Positions 26,501 through 34,650 are shown, counted from the stretch's first letter. The stretch: DNA of 43,601 bases from Fischerella sp. CENA71 (GCA_024239075.1 JANBVI010000040.1:1-43601), one strand, 5' to 3'. Numbers and translations are program-made. The notes: a model not told the origin generated them from the letters alone.

Positions 26501-26562
26501 TGCTACAGGTTTGGTTTGAGCGAGAGGCAGCAAAAGCGGGTCAATATGTTGTGGCGGCTTGA
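23524..26562 (+). CDS. Plasmid replication protein, CyRepA1 family (DUF3854 toprim-like plus helicase)
   Basis: 1012 aa; start chosen for GGAGAG 7 bp upstream (a GTG at 23479 is in frame). A DUF3854/toprim-like domain comes first: LCEGAKKAAALLSAGY (about residue 198) and YICFDRDNKPEAV (about 257). A superfamily-2-like helicase follows: Walker A KGTGKTEF (about 366), DEAD box VVIIDEADQVF (about 448), then VSPSVETGVSID (about 624) and IRQILARLRE (about 655). This primase-helicase layout is that of cyanobacterial plasmid CyRepA1 initiators. A long charged C-terminal region (about 810-1012) follows. Near the N-terminus an 8-bp unit GAGCGTCC is repeated three times (23588-23611), giving SERPSVRA. 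Confidence 0.85.
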   Translation: MTFAHNINEYGTFQKSHLETEGASERPSVRAEEQIPLCPSTTLDSPHLTEWLSSAVDPELIHLNVKSLSGTAAYDYLLYSPNIKRRNDGRLRDGDLIKYRHIENGGWWCSGVDPLNDYQQMEWGCFKPNFPRRDFKKIHKIIKYEHPYREETRALFLYVTDAVWAKVSLRCGIAVSEEDKLNPRGFWHWVWKNNVPTVLCEGAKKAAALLSAGYAAIALVGVNAGYRNPKDENNKAIGKPFLIPDLEFFATLGRTFYICFDRDNKPEAVQRVQQATYTTARLLMAGDCEVKIIDLPVGGEKGVDDFIVAKGREAFDALYNTAKSLEKWQVKLYTLLTYPPAIALNQRFLGRVLVPENAKLVVIKAAKGTGKTEFLATEVAKAHERGQKVLVLTHRVQLGEALCHRFGIDYVTELKTSETGGLLGYGLCVDSMRAQSSAKFNPSDWTNAVVIIDEADQVFWHLLNSSTEVKQHRVNILRNFKQLIQNVLGSVNGKVYLSSADISDVDIKYVRSLAGFEVEPFVIVNEYQQKAGNCYVYPGRDPSELVAALIEDIRNGGVPLICCSGQKAQSRWGTQALEQMLLNYFPYKRILRIDGETVLDPTHAAFGCVAHLNQMLCEYDIVIVSPSVETGVSIDVQGHFTGVWGIASGVQPENSIRQILARLRETVPRHVWISRCGLSKSRIGNGSTSKNSLLFSQQAATRANMHLLTVVDHDCDYDFGGVDWQFQRESLNTWAAKACVINAGMARYRETILEGLALDGYCLVPIEETESASEVATEVMTVSNGLYQAECDGISVSKTYSDTEYEKSKEKRAKTKQERYRERKTELVKRYGVEVTPELVEKDDSGWYPQLRLYYYLTLGRGFVAQHDAHRAKAQAETGQEAVWQPDFNRGQLLASVRLLEELGVSVLVEPGRQYRGIDPELLRLESLAKQHKYVIKNYLGITIKDKDTPIAIAQKLLRLLGCKLTYIARLGSRGSRHMVYEFVPPDDGREEVLQVWFEREAAKAGQYVVAA

Positions 26563-26722
26563 AATTCTGATTTGTGTCAGTCCTTTGTAAATATAGATAT
26601 TTATATATCAACTCTACTGACACCCTAATAGTATCCTCGTTAAGTAGATGCCTAGTTAGACACCTTTACCTATCGTAACGATGCCCATAGATTAAATGAT
26701 TTTTATCTGTTTGTGAAGGCCA

Positions 26723-27289
26723 CTAACTTCCATCAATGAGAATAGATAAAGCTTGACGGGCATGTTTTGCACCTGCTGGAGTTCCTTCAATCGTCGCCAT
26801 GAGACTGGCACCACCAATAAGCAGCAAATACTGTTGAGAGAATGCTTCTGGATTACGAATTTCTGCTTCTGTTGCTAGTTTCATAATGTGAGTGCGAATA
26901 GCCTCACGTAACGAGACAGAAACATGATGTGCTGGATGGTTTGCGTCTGCAATTTCCAGGACTGCATTAATGAATGGACACCCCCGAAAGTCTGGTTGAG
27001 CATACCACTCCCCTAGCACATCAAAAGTTGCGAGTAGCTTTTGTTTAGCTGTTTTTCCTCGCTCCTCAACAGCTTTGTGAAACCACTGCAACCACTGCTT
27101 CTCGCGATAGCGCATCACTTCCAAAATAAGTTGATCTTTTGAGGGAAAGTATTTATAAAACGTTCGTTTGGCAACGTCCGAAGCAGCTATTACCTCGTTA
27201 ATTCCGACGTGCTGAATCCCCTTTTGGTAGAAAAGCTCCGAAGCGGTTTCTAGAATGCGATCATAGATTTGGTTAGTTTCTGGTGCCAT
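26723..27289 (-). CDS. TetR/AcrR family transcriptional regulator
   Basis: 188 aa. The N-terminal helix-turn-helix is clear (RILETASELFYQKGIQHVGI, then VAKRTFYKYFPSKDQLIL, residues about 10-55); the C-terminal ligand domain contains RGCPFINAVLEIAD (about 91-104), typical of a TetR subgroup that controls redox or xenobiotic genes. It is transcribed divergently from the AhpD-like gene. Two identical operator-like palindromes lie between the starts, so it very likely represses both genes. Confidence 0.9.
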   Translation of the reverse strand: MAPETNQIYDRILETASELFYQKGIQHVGINEVIAASDVAKRTFYKYFPSKDQLILEVMRYREKQWLQWFHKAVEERGKTAKQKLLATFDVLGEWYAQPDFRGCPFINAVLEIADANHPAHHVSVSLREAIRTHIMKLATEAEIRNPEAFSQQYLLLIGGASLMATIEGTPAGAKHARQALSILIDGS

Positions 27290-27303
27290 AGATTTCTCAG
27301 TGT

Positions 27304-27359
27304 GTAGACAAGTTTGTCTACTTAGGATACTCTACTAAAGATTAGACAAGTTTGTCTAC
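27304..27359. promoter_or_regulatory. Twin TetR operators
   Basis: TAGACAAGTTTGTCTA occurs twice (27305-27320 and 27343-27358), each a near-perfect palindrome, 38 bp apart start to start, between two divergent genes. The first adjoins the tetR start codon. Confidence 0.8.
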
Positions 27360-27453
27360 TAAGCGACAAGTGTTTAATAAGCGTTGTCGAGCGGTACTTT
27401 CCCCTCCGACATGCAATGTCGCATTATGCCGATACTTCAAAAAATACAGCACA

Positions 27454-28008
27454 ATGGAATTCACCATTTATACTCTAGAAACAGCGCCCGAAGCATCTAA
27501 AGAAGCTCTGCGCCATGCTAAGGAAACATTTGGCTTCATTCCCAACCTAGAGGGTATCTGCGCTCTTTCTCCTGCACTTTTGCAGGGTGGTATGACTCTG
27601 TGGGATCTTTTCAGCACAACCAGCTTTAGCCCAGTTGAACAACAGATAGTCTACTTGGCAGCAAATTATGAAAACGAGTGTCACTACTGTATGGCAGCAC
27701 ACTCAGGCTTGGCAAAAATGGTTGGCATGTCCACCAATGATATAGACGCGATGCGAAATGGTGAACCCCTGCAAGACCCTAAACTACAGGCACTGCGTCA
27801 CTTTACTCAGCTGTTGGTGCAAGCTCGTGGTTGGGTAACTGACGAAGAAATTGAGACATTTATAAAGGCTGGTTACACAAAGCAGCATGTTTTAGAGGTC
27901 ATTCTTGGTATTGCTGTGAAAGTTATCCACAACTACACTAATCACATTGCTCAAACGCCACTCGACAAAGCATTTAAGCCCTACGTTTGGTCAAAACCCA
28001 CCAACTAG
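27454..28008 (+). CDS. Carboxymuconolactone decarboxylase/AhpD-family protein
   Basis: 184 aa from the ATG at 27454; an in-frame ATG at 27352 lies inside the second operator and would add 34 residues unlike the family. The AhpD signature is present: Glu-Cys-x-x-Cys with a following His (ENECHYCMAAHSG, Cys at about 76 and 79, His 83). AhpD-type proteins use this pair as a redox centre, for example to recycle peroxiredoxins. The gene is divergent from a TetR regulator that probably controls it. Confidence 0.85.
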   Translation: MEFTIYTLETAPEASKEALRHAKETFGFIPNLEGICALSPALLQGGMTLWDLFSTTSFSPVEQQIVYLAANYENECHYCMAAHSGLAKMVGMSTNDIDAMRNGEPLQDPKLQALRHFTQLLVQARGWVTDEEIETFIKAGYTKQHVLEVILGIAVKVIHNYTNHIAQTPLDKAFKPYVWSKPTN

Positions 28009-28079
28009 AGAAGTGCAAGGGTATGAGAGTCTAAGCCCGTAGTTTTGGTTTTTGAATAGTATGCTTGTTTTCCTCAAAA

Positions 28080-28208
28080 AGCCTGTTGGCGAAGCGAATC
28101 TCCTGAGAGCCGCGATTAACCTGATTGCTATGCGATCTGCTTATTTTCGGCTCTCAGGAGGCAACAGGCTGCGCGGGGGTTCTAGGGGGGATGCGCCGAT
28201 CCCCCCTG
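28080..28208. repeat. Compound inverted repeat and GC-rich hairpin
   Basis: AGCCTGTT...CTCCTGAGAGCCG (28080-28112) is inverted at 28148-28170, with an extra 10 bp in the left arm. A second hairpin GGGGGGAT-GCGCCG-ATCCCCCC follows (28185-28206). This is probably a small palindromic element and/or the terminator of the AhpD-like gene. The rest of 28009-28675 contains TACGCATTA/TAATGCGTA (28603-28630) upstream of the next gene. Confidence 0.55.
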
Positions 28209-28675
28209 GCAACCAGAATGCTCACTCCAAATCGAGTTGTACAGTACAGCGACTGAATTATTTGGGTTCTTGACCACTTTTGAAACTGGTGGCGAAATAT
28301 TTCTTAATATCTCGCAACCTGATTAACTCGTTATTAGGTAATACAAATTGAAATTCAACAGTCTTAATAAATGTCGAGTTTTAGAAGCTTTAAATATTAA
28401 GCTGTTTTTTGTCAGCAGTACCAAAAGTTAGGAAGATCCAAAAAATATTGGCATATTCTTATTAAACTTGCATAAATCTCTAAACAAGCTTTGATAAGTA
28501 CCTAGAAAACATTAATGCAAAGCCTTTCCAAGAAGTAACAATCTTAAGTCAAAGATTGTTTGACGTTTTTGCGTCTTAGTTTTGTCTTCTTGTTTGTTCA
28601 TTTACGCATTAACAAAATAAATAATGCGTATTTTTACATTGAATAGGCAATTCAAATAAAAAGGAGAGAAGTAAA

Positions 28676-29680
28676 ATGACTCCACCATTTAAAGGTAAGG
28701 TTGAATTTTTGAATTCCAATGATCAACTTGTGTTGACTATCGATCCAGATTCAACTTTCGAGCAAATTATTTATGGTCCCAACCAGACAAATCCAAAAGG
28801 GGTTCCGGTATTAACACTCACCAACACCGCTTCTCTTAGTTTATACAACACTGTATTGGATGGCACCACAGCCACCTTATATCTAAAAGGCAATGGACAC
28901 AGTGGAGATGTGCGTCTTTTTAGTGACAATGGAAAGGACACGTTTTTCCTAACTGGGGGTAGTGGAAGTAAAGGCAGTAGTATGACGTTCAGAAACACAA
29001 ATGAACAGCCGACAATTGCTCTAGATGGCAGCGCGGCTGATCTAACTCTGGGCGGAGGAAATCAAGGAGGGACTATAACCCTCAGAAACGGTGCTTACCA
29101 GGACACTATGGTACTTGATGGCACAAACGCCAACATACGTCTTGGTGGCGGTAACACAACAGCAGGTAATATTGCACTTTATCCCGGAAATGCTACAGCT
29201 GCTGATTTAAGCAACTTTAATAATGCAAATATCCACCTGAACGGGCAAACAGGAGATATTCTGTTGAAAAACGCCGATTGTGCCGAAGAATTCGATATAT
29301 CTGGATTAGAAGATATTGAACCGGGAACGGTTATGGTCATAGACTCAGAAGGAAAATTGCAACCAAGCACAGTAGCTTATGATCGCAAAGTGGCAGGTGT
29401 AATTTCTGGTGCTGGTGAGTATAAACCAGGCATTGTTTTAGATAAGAAACAATCTCAACACAAACGTATGCCAGTAGCCTTGATGGGCAAAGTTTATTGC
29501 AAAGTAGATGCTCAATATTCACCGATTGAAGTTGGGGATTTGTTAACGACCTCTCCAACTCCTGGTTACGCCATGAAAGCAGACGATCCGGCAAAAGCTT
29601 TCGGTGCAGTAATTGGAAAAGCATTACGTCCACTTAAAGAAGGCAATAGTTTAATTCCCGTCCTAATTGCTTTACAGTAA
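28676..29680 (+). CDS. Beta-rich protein with tail-fibre-like C-terminal domain
   Basis: 334 aa, AAAGGAGAG before the ATG. Residues about 40-200 are Gly/Asn/Thr-rich repeats (LDGSAADLTLGGGNQGGTIT, LDGTNANIRLGGGNTTAGN) that suggest a beta-helix. The C-terminal about 130 residues (NADCAEEFDISG, then GTVMVIDSEGKL, VALMGKVYCKVDA, IEVGDLLTTSPTPGYAMKA) resemble the terminal domains of phage tail spikes and related appendage proteins. No signal peptide is seen. It heads a group of three similarly spaced genes encoding surface- or export-type proteins. Confidence 0.6.
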   Translation: MTPPFKGKVEFLNSNDQLVLTIDPDSTFEQIIYGPNQTNPKGVPVLTLTNTASLSLYNTVLDGTTATLYLKGNGHSGDVRLFSDNGKDTFFLTGGSGSKGSSMTFRNTNEQPTIALDGSAADLTLGGGNQGGTITLRNGAYQDTMVLDGTNANIRLGGGNTTAGNIALYPGNATAADLSNFNNANIHLNGQTGDILLKNADCAEEFDISGLEDIEPGTVMVIDSEGKLQPSTVAYDRKVAGVISGAGEYKPGIVLDKKQSQHKRMPVALMGKVYCKVDAQYSPIEVGDLLTTSPTPGYAMKADDPAKAFGAVIGKALRPLKEGNSLIPVLIALQ

Positions 29681-29858
29681 ATGGCTTTAAAGCACAGCAC
29701 TGATTTTGACAAGACTAATATGTCAAACAGCAGCATTTTCCTACGAGAAGACGAGCTTATCTCTAAAATAACCTTTTGAAAAAGTTGGAGGCAGTGTCTA
29801 ATAAGTAGACAAATTCTACAAAGATTTAACGAGTGTAATTGAAAATGAAAAGGAAGAT

Positions 29859-30518
29859 ATGTCATTAAGCGTTAAAGGCATTGCACGTAAATATGGGGGT
29901 ATTGTTGGAGGATTTTCTGTTGTTAAAGGCATCTTCAGTGGAAGTGTTACAGGAAGTGTATCTTTGCGAGCCAAGCTAGAATCTCTGGCCCGGCAGGAAT
30001 TCTCATTTTTTTATCCTAGTAAGTGTACATATGATGACGGGTGGGCTGCATTTGAGCAGACCTGGAGTCATATTAGGGTTCGGATCAAACTTAATCCAGA
30101 TGCTGGTATTTCAGTTGCTACCATGAATGATCTCAAATCTAAATGGAAGAACAGAATTGAGAATACTTGGAACAATAAATGGGGATGTGGTCGTTCTGAC
30201 GAAGTTACTTGTCCGTTTACGTTTGAAGTTCAATGGGTTAACAGCAACGAACATCACGCGGTTGAAGTTAAACAATGCGGGGAAGGGGAGTTTTGTCGAA
30301 GCAATGAAAGAGTTTGGGATGTTAAAGACGATGTTTCAATTGCCCATGAATTTGGGCATATGCTTGGAAACCGTGACGAATATAAGGATGACAATTGCCC
30401 CAACAGAACTCCGGTCAACACTGGAACAGTAATGGACAATAATTCTCCTAATATTCCAGCTAGGTTGCTAACTCGGTTTGCCGATAATATTGGTTCAAAT
30501 GTTGTTTCTTTAACGTGA
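29859..30518 (+). CDS. Zincin-type metalloprotease
   Basis: 219 aa. The zinc site HEFGHMLGNRDEY (about residues 163-175) has the HExxHxxG pattern of metzincin-like peptidases with a following Asp/Glu. A Gly-rich hydrophobic stretch near the N-terminus (GGIVGGFSVVKGIFSGSVTG, about 13-32) may aid membrane passage; it is not a classical signal peptide. Four Cys lie in the middle (CGRSDEVTC, CGEGEFC), which suits an exported, disulphide-bonded enzyme. AAGGAAG precedes the ATG. Possible roles are toxin or effector; substrate unknown. Confidence 0.7.
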   Translation: MSLSVKGIARKYGGIVGGFSVVKGIFSGSVTGSVSLRAKLESLARQEFSFFYPSKCTYDDGWAAFEQTWSHIRVRIKLNPDAGISVATMNDLKSKWKNRIENTWNNKWGCGRSDEVTCPFTFEVQWVNSNEHHAVEVKQCGEGEFCRSNERVWDVKDDVSIAHEFGHMLGNRDEYKDDNCPNRTPVNTGTVMDNNSPNIPARLLTRFADNIGSNVVSLT

Positions 30519-30541
30519 TGGCATCTAATGGTGTTTTGGTA

Positions 30542-30706
30542 GCAGTCGTGCAGAAACTTACGCACTTGACGAGCTTTGCCTAAAACAGAACCTAGCTAGC
30601 ACTTTCTTCAGAAGGTACAACCCTTATTCTTTCGTTAAGTTTAACAATTGTTAGAATGCTTTCTCTGCCTGCTTGGTGAGTTTAGCGTAAGTTTTTGCAC
30701 GGATGC
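30542..30706. mobile_element. 165-bp IS630/Tc1-mariner-like miniature element
   Basis: The ends GCAGTCGTGCAGAAACTTAC and, inverted, GCATCCGTGCAAAAACTTAC form about 22-bp inverted repeats (core 30547-30563 and 30685-30701). TA dinucleotides flank both sides (30540-30541, 30707-30708), the duplication typical of IS630/Tc1-mariner transposases. It has no coding capacity. The remainder of 30519-30977 shows no supported gene. Confidence 0.7.
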
Positions 30707-30977
30707 TAACACTGTTGGTAAAAGTGTTACAAATGCATATGCAACAATGCTACAACTAAAAGCCGCAGCGACTTTCTTGCAGATTTTAGTTTAAGTAATA
30801 CTTAAATTTACAAACATGTAGTACATTCGCCAACTGTGTCCTCACTAGTCTTGGCAGATATTGTTGACACTGTGGCAGGCGAATCTGATCTGAGAAGCTA
30901 TATAACTTTGTTCCCTTGAAAATCGCGATCACTTTGCTCAAAAGCAAAAATTTATTGATAAAAAGGAGATATTTCTA

Positions 30978-32555
30978 ATGACAACAGGTACAAATTACAT
31001 TGGGCTTTGGCGTCCAGGTACTGGTGTTCAATGGTGGGTTACTGGCTGGAGTTACAACGACTTCAAAGCAAAAGACAAAGAGTACTTTGACCAGGGTCTG
31101 CGTTTAACATGTTTGCGAGTAAATGATGGGAAGTACACAGGAGTTTGGCGTCCAGGTAGTGGTGCTCAATGGTGGGTTACTGACTTAAGTTATGACGACT
31201 TCAAAGCAAAGGACAAAGAGCACTTTAACCAAGGGCTACGACTTGTAGACATAGAAGTACATGATGGGAAGTACACAGGAGTTTGGCGTCCAGGTAGTGG
31301 TGCTCAATGGTGGGTTACTGACTTAAGTTATAACGACTTCAAAGCAAAGGACAAAGAGCACTTCGATCAGGGTCTGCGTTTAACATGTCTGCGAGTAAAT
31401 GATGGGAAGTACACAGGAGTTTGGCGTCCAGGTAGCGGTGCTCAATGGTGGGTTACTGGATGGAGTTACAACGACTTCAAAGCCAAAGATAAAGAGTACT
31501 TCGATCAAGGATTGAGACTTGTAGACATAGAAGTACATGATGGGAAGTACACAGGGGTTTGGCGTTCAGGTAGTGGTGATCAATGGTGGGTTACTGGTTA
31601 TGACTATGAAATGTTTATAAGTCGTGATCAGGGTTATTTAGATAATGGCTTGAGATTATTCAAAGTATTTCCGTATAAGAGTAGCTGTGATAGCCAATGC
31701 TTAAATCAAGTTGTGATGCCAACGGGCAATTACAACTATCAAATTAGTGGTGACACAACAGTTTATCGTTGGCCCAATGTGGACTCTGAGGGAACCGAGC
31801 GCTTCGTGCGCCTCTCAGCACTCTTATTTAACGATGCACCGTTCACCTTACCTTTCTCCGACACTGCTGTGAAGCGGCGTGGGCCATGGCTCTACTCACC
31901 GAAAAACTGGCATCACGCGATAGATTATAGTCGTGACGATGGTGGCACGTTTAAAGTTCTCGCTGCTGCGCCGGGCAAGGTAATCTTCATTGGCTGGGAT
32001 AATTGGTCTGGAAATACGATGGTGCTTAGTCATGATGTGAACGGAGTAACTGACGCATTTCGCACGGTTTATATGCACTTGCACGACGGTCCAATGCAGG
32101 ATTGCGAAGCATCATGGTCGAAGACCGTTCCATCGCTGTCGGAGCCAAGACTGTCGCAGTTTAAATCGTATCTTGCCACTACTGGTTGCCCCTTAAATGG
32201 AACTCGTAACCCCCAAGCGAAATACTGGGGTACTGATGTACACAAAATCGATCACAGCCTTCTCGGTAAATATGTAGCGGCGGGAGAGCATATTGCATGG
32301 GCTGGTAACACGGCGGCTGGCGGCTGCGGTTGTACGAGTGACGAGTCCAGTTGGACGTGGGGTGGTGGCTCGAATACTCATTTGCATATCTTCTTTTGCC
32401 GTCGTGATTTGACAAATAACGAATGGTATTTTATTGATCCTTATGGGATTTACGGTCCACCTAATTGTTATCCAGCGAATGTAACCGATCCAATTACAAC
32501 GCCTTGTGCGCGCTACCCAATTGCTTGGAAAGGAGGTAAGCCGACGTTTGCGTAA
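30978..32555 (+). CDS. Tandem-repeat (BTRD-type) protein with C-terminal M23/LytM peptidase domain
   Basis: 525 aa. Residues 1-235 are five copies of a 46-aa repeat (YTGVWRPGSGAQWWVT, then DFKAKDKE.FDQGLRL), as in bacterial tandem repeat domain 1. The C-terminal half is an M23-type peptidase: HHAIDYS (about 312-318) and THLHIFF (about 467-473) supply the H...D and HxH zinc ligands. M23 enzymes cut peptidoglycan cross-links or glycine-rich peptides. Repeats 1 and 3 share TCLRVNDGK while 2 and 4 share VDIEVHDGK, so repeats probably recombine. AAAAAGGAGAT precedes the ATG. No signal peptide is seen, so export would need a dedicated route. Confidence 0.8.
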   Translation: MTTGTNYIGLWRPGTGVQWWVTGWSYNDFKAKDKEYFDQGLRLTCLRVNDGKYTGVWRPGSGAQWWVTDLSYDDFKAKDKEHFNQGLRLVDIEVHDGKYTGVWRPGSGAQWWVTDLSYNDFKAKDKEHFDQGLRLTCLRVNDGKYTGVWRPGSGAQWWVTGWSYNDFKAKDKEYFDQGLRLVDIEVHDGKYTGVWRSGSGDQWWVTGYDYEMFISRDQGYLDNGLRLFKVFPYKSSCDSQCLNQVVMPTGNYNYQISGDTTVYRWPNVDSEGTERFVRLSALLFNDAPFTLPFSDTAVKRRGPWLYSPKNWHHAIDYSRDDGGTFKVLAAAPGKVIFIGWDNWSGNTMVLSHDVNGVTDAFRTVYMHLHDGPMQDCEASWSKTVPSLSEPRLSQFKSYLATTGCPLNGTRNPQAKYWGTDVHKIDHSLLGKYVAAGEHIAWAGNTAAGGCGCTSDESSWTWGGGSNTHLHIFFCRRDLTNNEWYFIDPYGIYGPPNCYPANVTDPITTPCARYPIAWKGGKPTFA

Positions 32556-32644
32556 CATTAGAACAAAAAACGTCGTCATCGTTTGAAAATTAGTAGGTTG
32601 GGGGTAATTTTGCACGTACTTTGTCATACTCCCTCTTACAGGGT

Positions 32645-32698
32645 GACGCGGTGACGCAACGAGAGAAAAATTCTCTGTGTCACTGCGTCTCTGTTTTT
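32645..32698. terminator. Terminator between convergent genes
   Basis: GACGCGGTGAC (32645-32655) pairs with GTCACTGCGTC (32679-32689) with one mismatch. An inner AGAGAA/TTCTCT stem adds to it, and TCTGTTTTTCC follows. It lies between the M23 gene and the convergent relaxase gene. Confidence 0.6.
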
Positions 32699-32712
32699 CC
32701 GTGTCTTCTTGG

Positions 32713-33945
32713 TCATCGACTAAGCCCTTGACTACGATTTTTCAAAGACCTTTGTTTCTCCTGTTGCAGTGAGTCCAATCTGGACTGAATTTTGGGAATG
32801 AGTTGCTGAAAGTGTTGTACTTCTTCAGTCGTCATTTGGGAGCGCTCGACGGATTCCCAGTGTGATTTCTGCGAGTTATAGGATGCTCTCATGAGTTGTA
32901 CCCCATCGTTGTTTCTCATCAGAACCAATTGATTTTCATCCCAGTAAGCTGTGTGTTGATTTCCCTCAAATCGATTTGAGTCCACAGCTTTTAAAAGACT
33001 AGCAAGGATGGGGGCTACAGTTTGGGTGTGTTCAAATTGAATTTGTTCTTCTTCAGAATCTACGTTAGTGTGGTTGTTTGAGAGTGATTGTTGGTGACTC
33101 TGAATCTGCTTAACTGGGTTTGCAAGCAGCTGCAATATAAGCGCATCATCACGTTGTGGTTGATAGTCAACACTTTTATGTTTTTGCAGCCCTGGAAAGG
33201 TGTAAGCAGCACCCAAATGTGTGCCACTAAAATGTTGTCCGTCTATTGCATAAGAAATGCCCTTTGATTTACCGTTGCGTGTTAACCCGTGTCGAACTTC
33301 TACACCATGTTGTTGCAGTCGTTCAATGAATTGGGGCATAGTTGGTTTGTCAATTGTGGCGTTGTCAATGAGTTCTTGCAGTCGTTGTTTGATGGTGCGC
33401 TGTGGTGGGTTTTCTCGTTCGCCACGTTCATACTCTGATTGTTCTCTTTTGATGCGCCGAACTTGTCCAGTTGTGGGTGTTCTTGCTAGTTTCTCTCTGC
33501 TACCAGCTACTTGCACTAGTTCATACTCTTTTTCAAGTTCTCGTAAGACTTTTTCAGAGCGTACATAATCCCAACTATCATGTACGACTTTTCCGGTATC
33601 TAGTCTGATTCTGCTGGCGACTATATGAATGTGGTCATCATCAGTATTAGCATGTCTAAAAATGGTATATTGATTACAATCAAAGCCCATCCTTTCCATG
33701 TACTTTTCTGCTATATCACACCACTGATAATCATCGAGTTGGTCATCCTTAGCAGCTGAGAGTGAGACGTGATAAACTGCCCGTTCGACTTCTGGATTAA
33801 GTTGGCGTGAGACTTTAAATTCTCTGGACAATTCGAGAGCGTTTCTACCGCTCATATTACCGCCAATTAATCTTGACTCTTGGCTGGATTGTAAATAGTC
33901 TAGTAGACCTCTAAAACCTCTACCCTTAATCTGTTTCCCAATCAT
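32713..33945 (-). CDS. Relaxase/mobilization nuclease (MobA/VirD2 family)
   Basis: 410 aa. Relaxases nick oriT and stay covalently bound by a tyrosine. The N-terminus has Y17 in GRGFRGLLDYLQ, and the metal-binding triad is H98, H105 and H107 in FRHANTDDDHIHIVA. Residues about 165-265 form the usual basic linker region. The last about 100 residues (QTVAPILASLLKAVDSNRFE to EVQHFQQLIPKIQSRL) are a separate module that recurs as most of the protein at 37381. It overlaps mobC by 20 bp. It is shorter than conjugative relaxases, in keeping with a mobilizable plasmid without its own transfer channel in this window. Confidence 0.88.
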   Translation of the reverse strand: MIGKQIKGRGFRGLLDYLQSSQESRLIGGNMSGRNALELSREFKVSRQLNPEVERAVYHVSLSAAKDDQLDDYQWCDIAEKYMERMGFDCNQYTIFRHANTDDDHIHIVASRIRLDTGKVVHDSWDYVRSEKVLRELEKEYELVQVAGSREKLARTPTTGQVRRIKREQSEYERGERENPPQRTIKQRLQELIDNATIDKPTMPQFIERLQQHGVEVRHGLTRNGKSKGISYAIDGQHFSGTHLGAAYTFPGLQKHKSVDYQPQRDDALILQLLANPVKQIQSHQQSLSNNHTNVDSEEEQIQFEHTQTVAPILASLLKAVDSNRFEGNQHTAYWDENQLVLMRNNDGVQLMRASYNSQKSHWESVERSQMTTEEVQHFQQLIPKIQSRLDSLQQEKQRSLKNRSQGLSR

Positions 33946-34336
33946 CTGAAAAATCCTCTGATTCTAGGTCGTCATCCTCATCATCAATATCGACTTGTGC
34001 GAGTTGTCGTCTGCATTCGTGTAGAAGTTCTAAAAGTTCTTCTAATAGCTCCTGTTTAGCTGGTGGCGGATATCCCATTTTGATGGCAGTGTTGGCTACC
34101 CTTGTAAGTTGGTTGAGGTTGTTGCCGATTCGTCCCAGTTCTTGGTAAGTAGTGAGTGAGATTTTGCTGATTCTTTTGGGTAGTGGTTTGGTGAAAGTTA
34201 AGCGGCGTATTAAATCGGCTCCACTCATACCTGCATCTTTTGCTTTCATGTGTAGCCATTCGAGTTCCAAATCGCTTAATCGGAGGCTGTAAGAGTGGGT
34301 TCTGTAATTGGCTTTGAATTTAATACGTTTGGGCAT
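33926..34336 (-). CDS. mobC: MobC-like relaxosome accessory protein
   Basis: 136 aa. The N-terminal ribbon-helix-helix (THSYSLRLSDLELEWLHMKA, SGADLIRRLTF) and the signature ELGRIGNNLNQLTRVANTA mark the bacterial mobilisation protein family, which binds oriT and helps the relaxase. The C-terminus is strongly acidic (DDEDDDLESEDFSDDWE). It overlaps the relaxase start by 20 bp and lies next to a palindromic region that probably is oriT. Confidence 0.88.
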   Translation of the reverse strand: MPKRIKFKANYRTHSYSLRLSDLELEWLHMKAKDAGMSGADLIRRLTFTKPLPKRISKISLTTYQELGRIGNNLNQLTRVANTAIKMGYPPPAKQELLEELLELLHECRRQLAQVDIDDEDDDLESEDFSDDWETD

Positions 34337-34399
34337 AAGTTTTAGGGAATGGGGGAGACTGAGAGAAGGGCTAATTATATGACACAGTTTGGTTGGTTG

Positions 34400-34650
34400 A
34401 ATATGTCCCTATTTTTTCATAGCTCCGTGTCAAAGTTTTTGATTATTGGTAAGGCTAATGATGTAACTCAATTGGGGGATTCACAAGGGGCGCTCCCCTT
34501 GTGCCAGCCCTGCCGTCCGAGCGGAGCGAGGGTTTGGCGGAGCCAAAAAGGCATGGCTGGCTCCTAACCCGTTTTTGGGCGGGTTTTGGGGATGAGGGTT
34601 GCCCAGTGGGCGAGAGAAGACGAGCGAGTGAGGAATAGGGGCAAGATAGG
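34400..34650. other. Putative origin of transfer (oriT)
   Basis: Between mobC and the divergent TraK-like gene lies a GC-rich, hairpin-rich tract. CACAAGGGG-CGCT-CCCCTTGTG is perfect (34482-34503). GCCAGCC (about 34502-34508) is inverted as GGCTGGC (about 34555-34561), and AACCCG...CGGGTT occurs near 34567-34585. Inverted repeats beside divergent relaxase/MobC and TraK-like genes are what oriT regions show. The nick site cannot be read directly. Confidence 0.6.

Noticed and set aside
28052-28273. 73-aa plus-strand frame
   Set aside because: It lies entirely over the palindromic element at 28080-28208, with no ribosome-binding site.
30978-31690. Regular repeats that might suggest a CRISPR array
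   Set aside because: The 138-bp unit is coding throughout and has no unique spacers; it encodes protein repeats.
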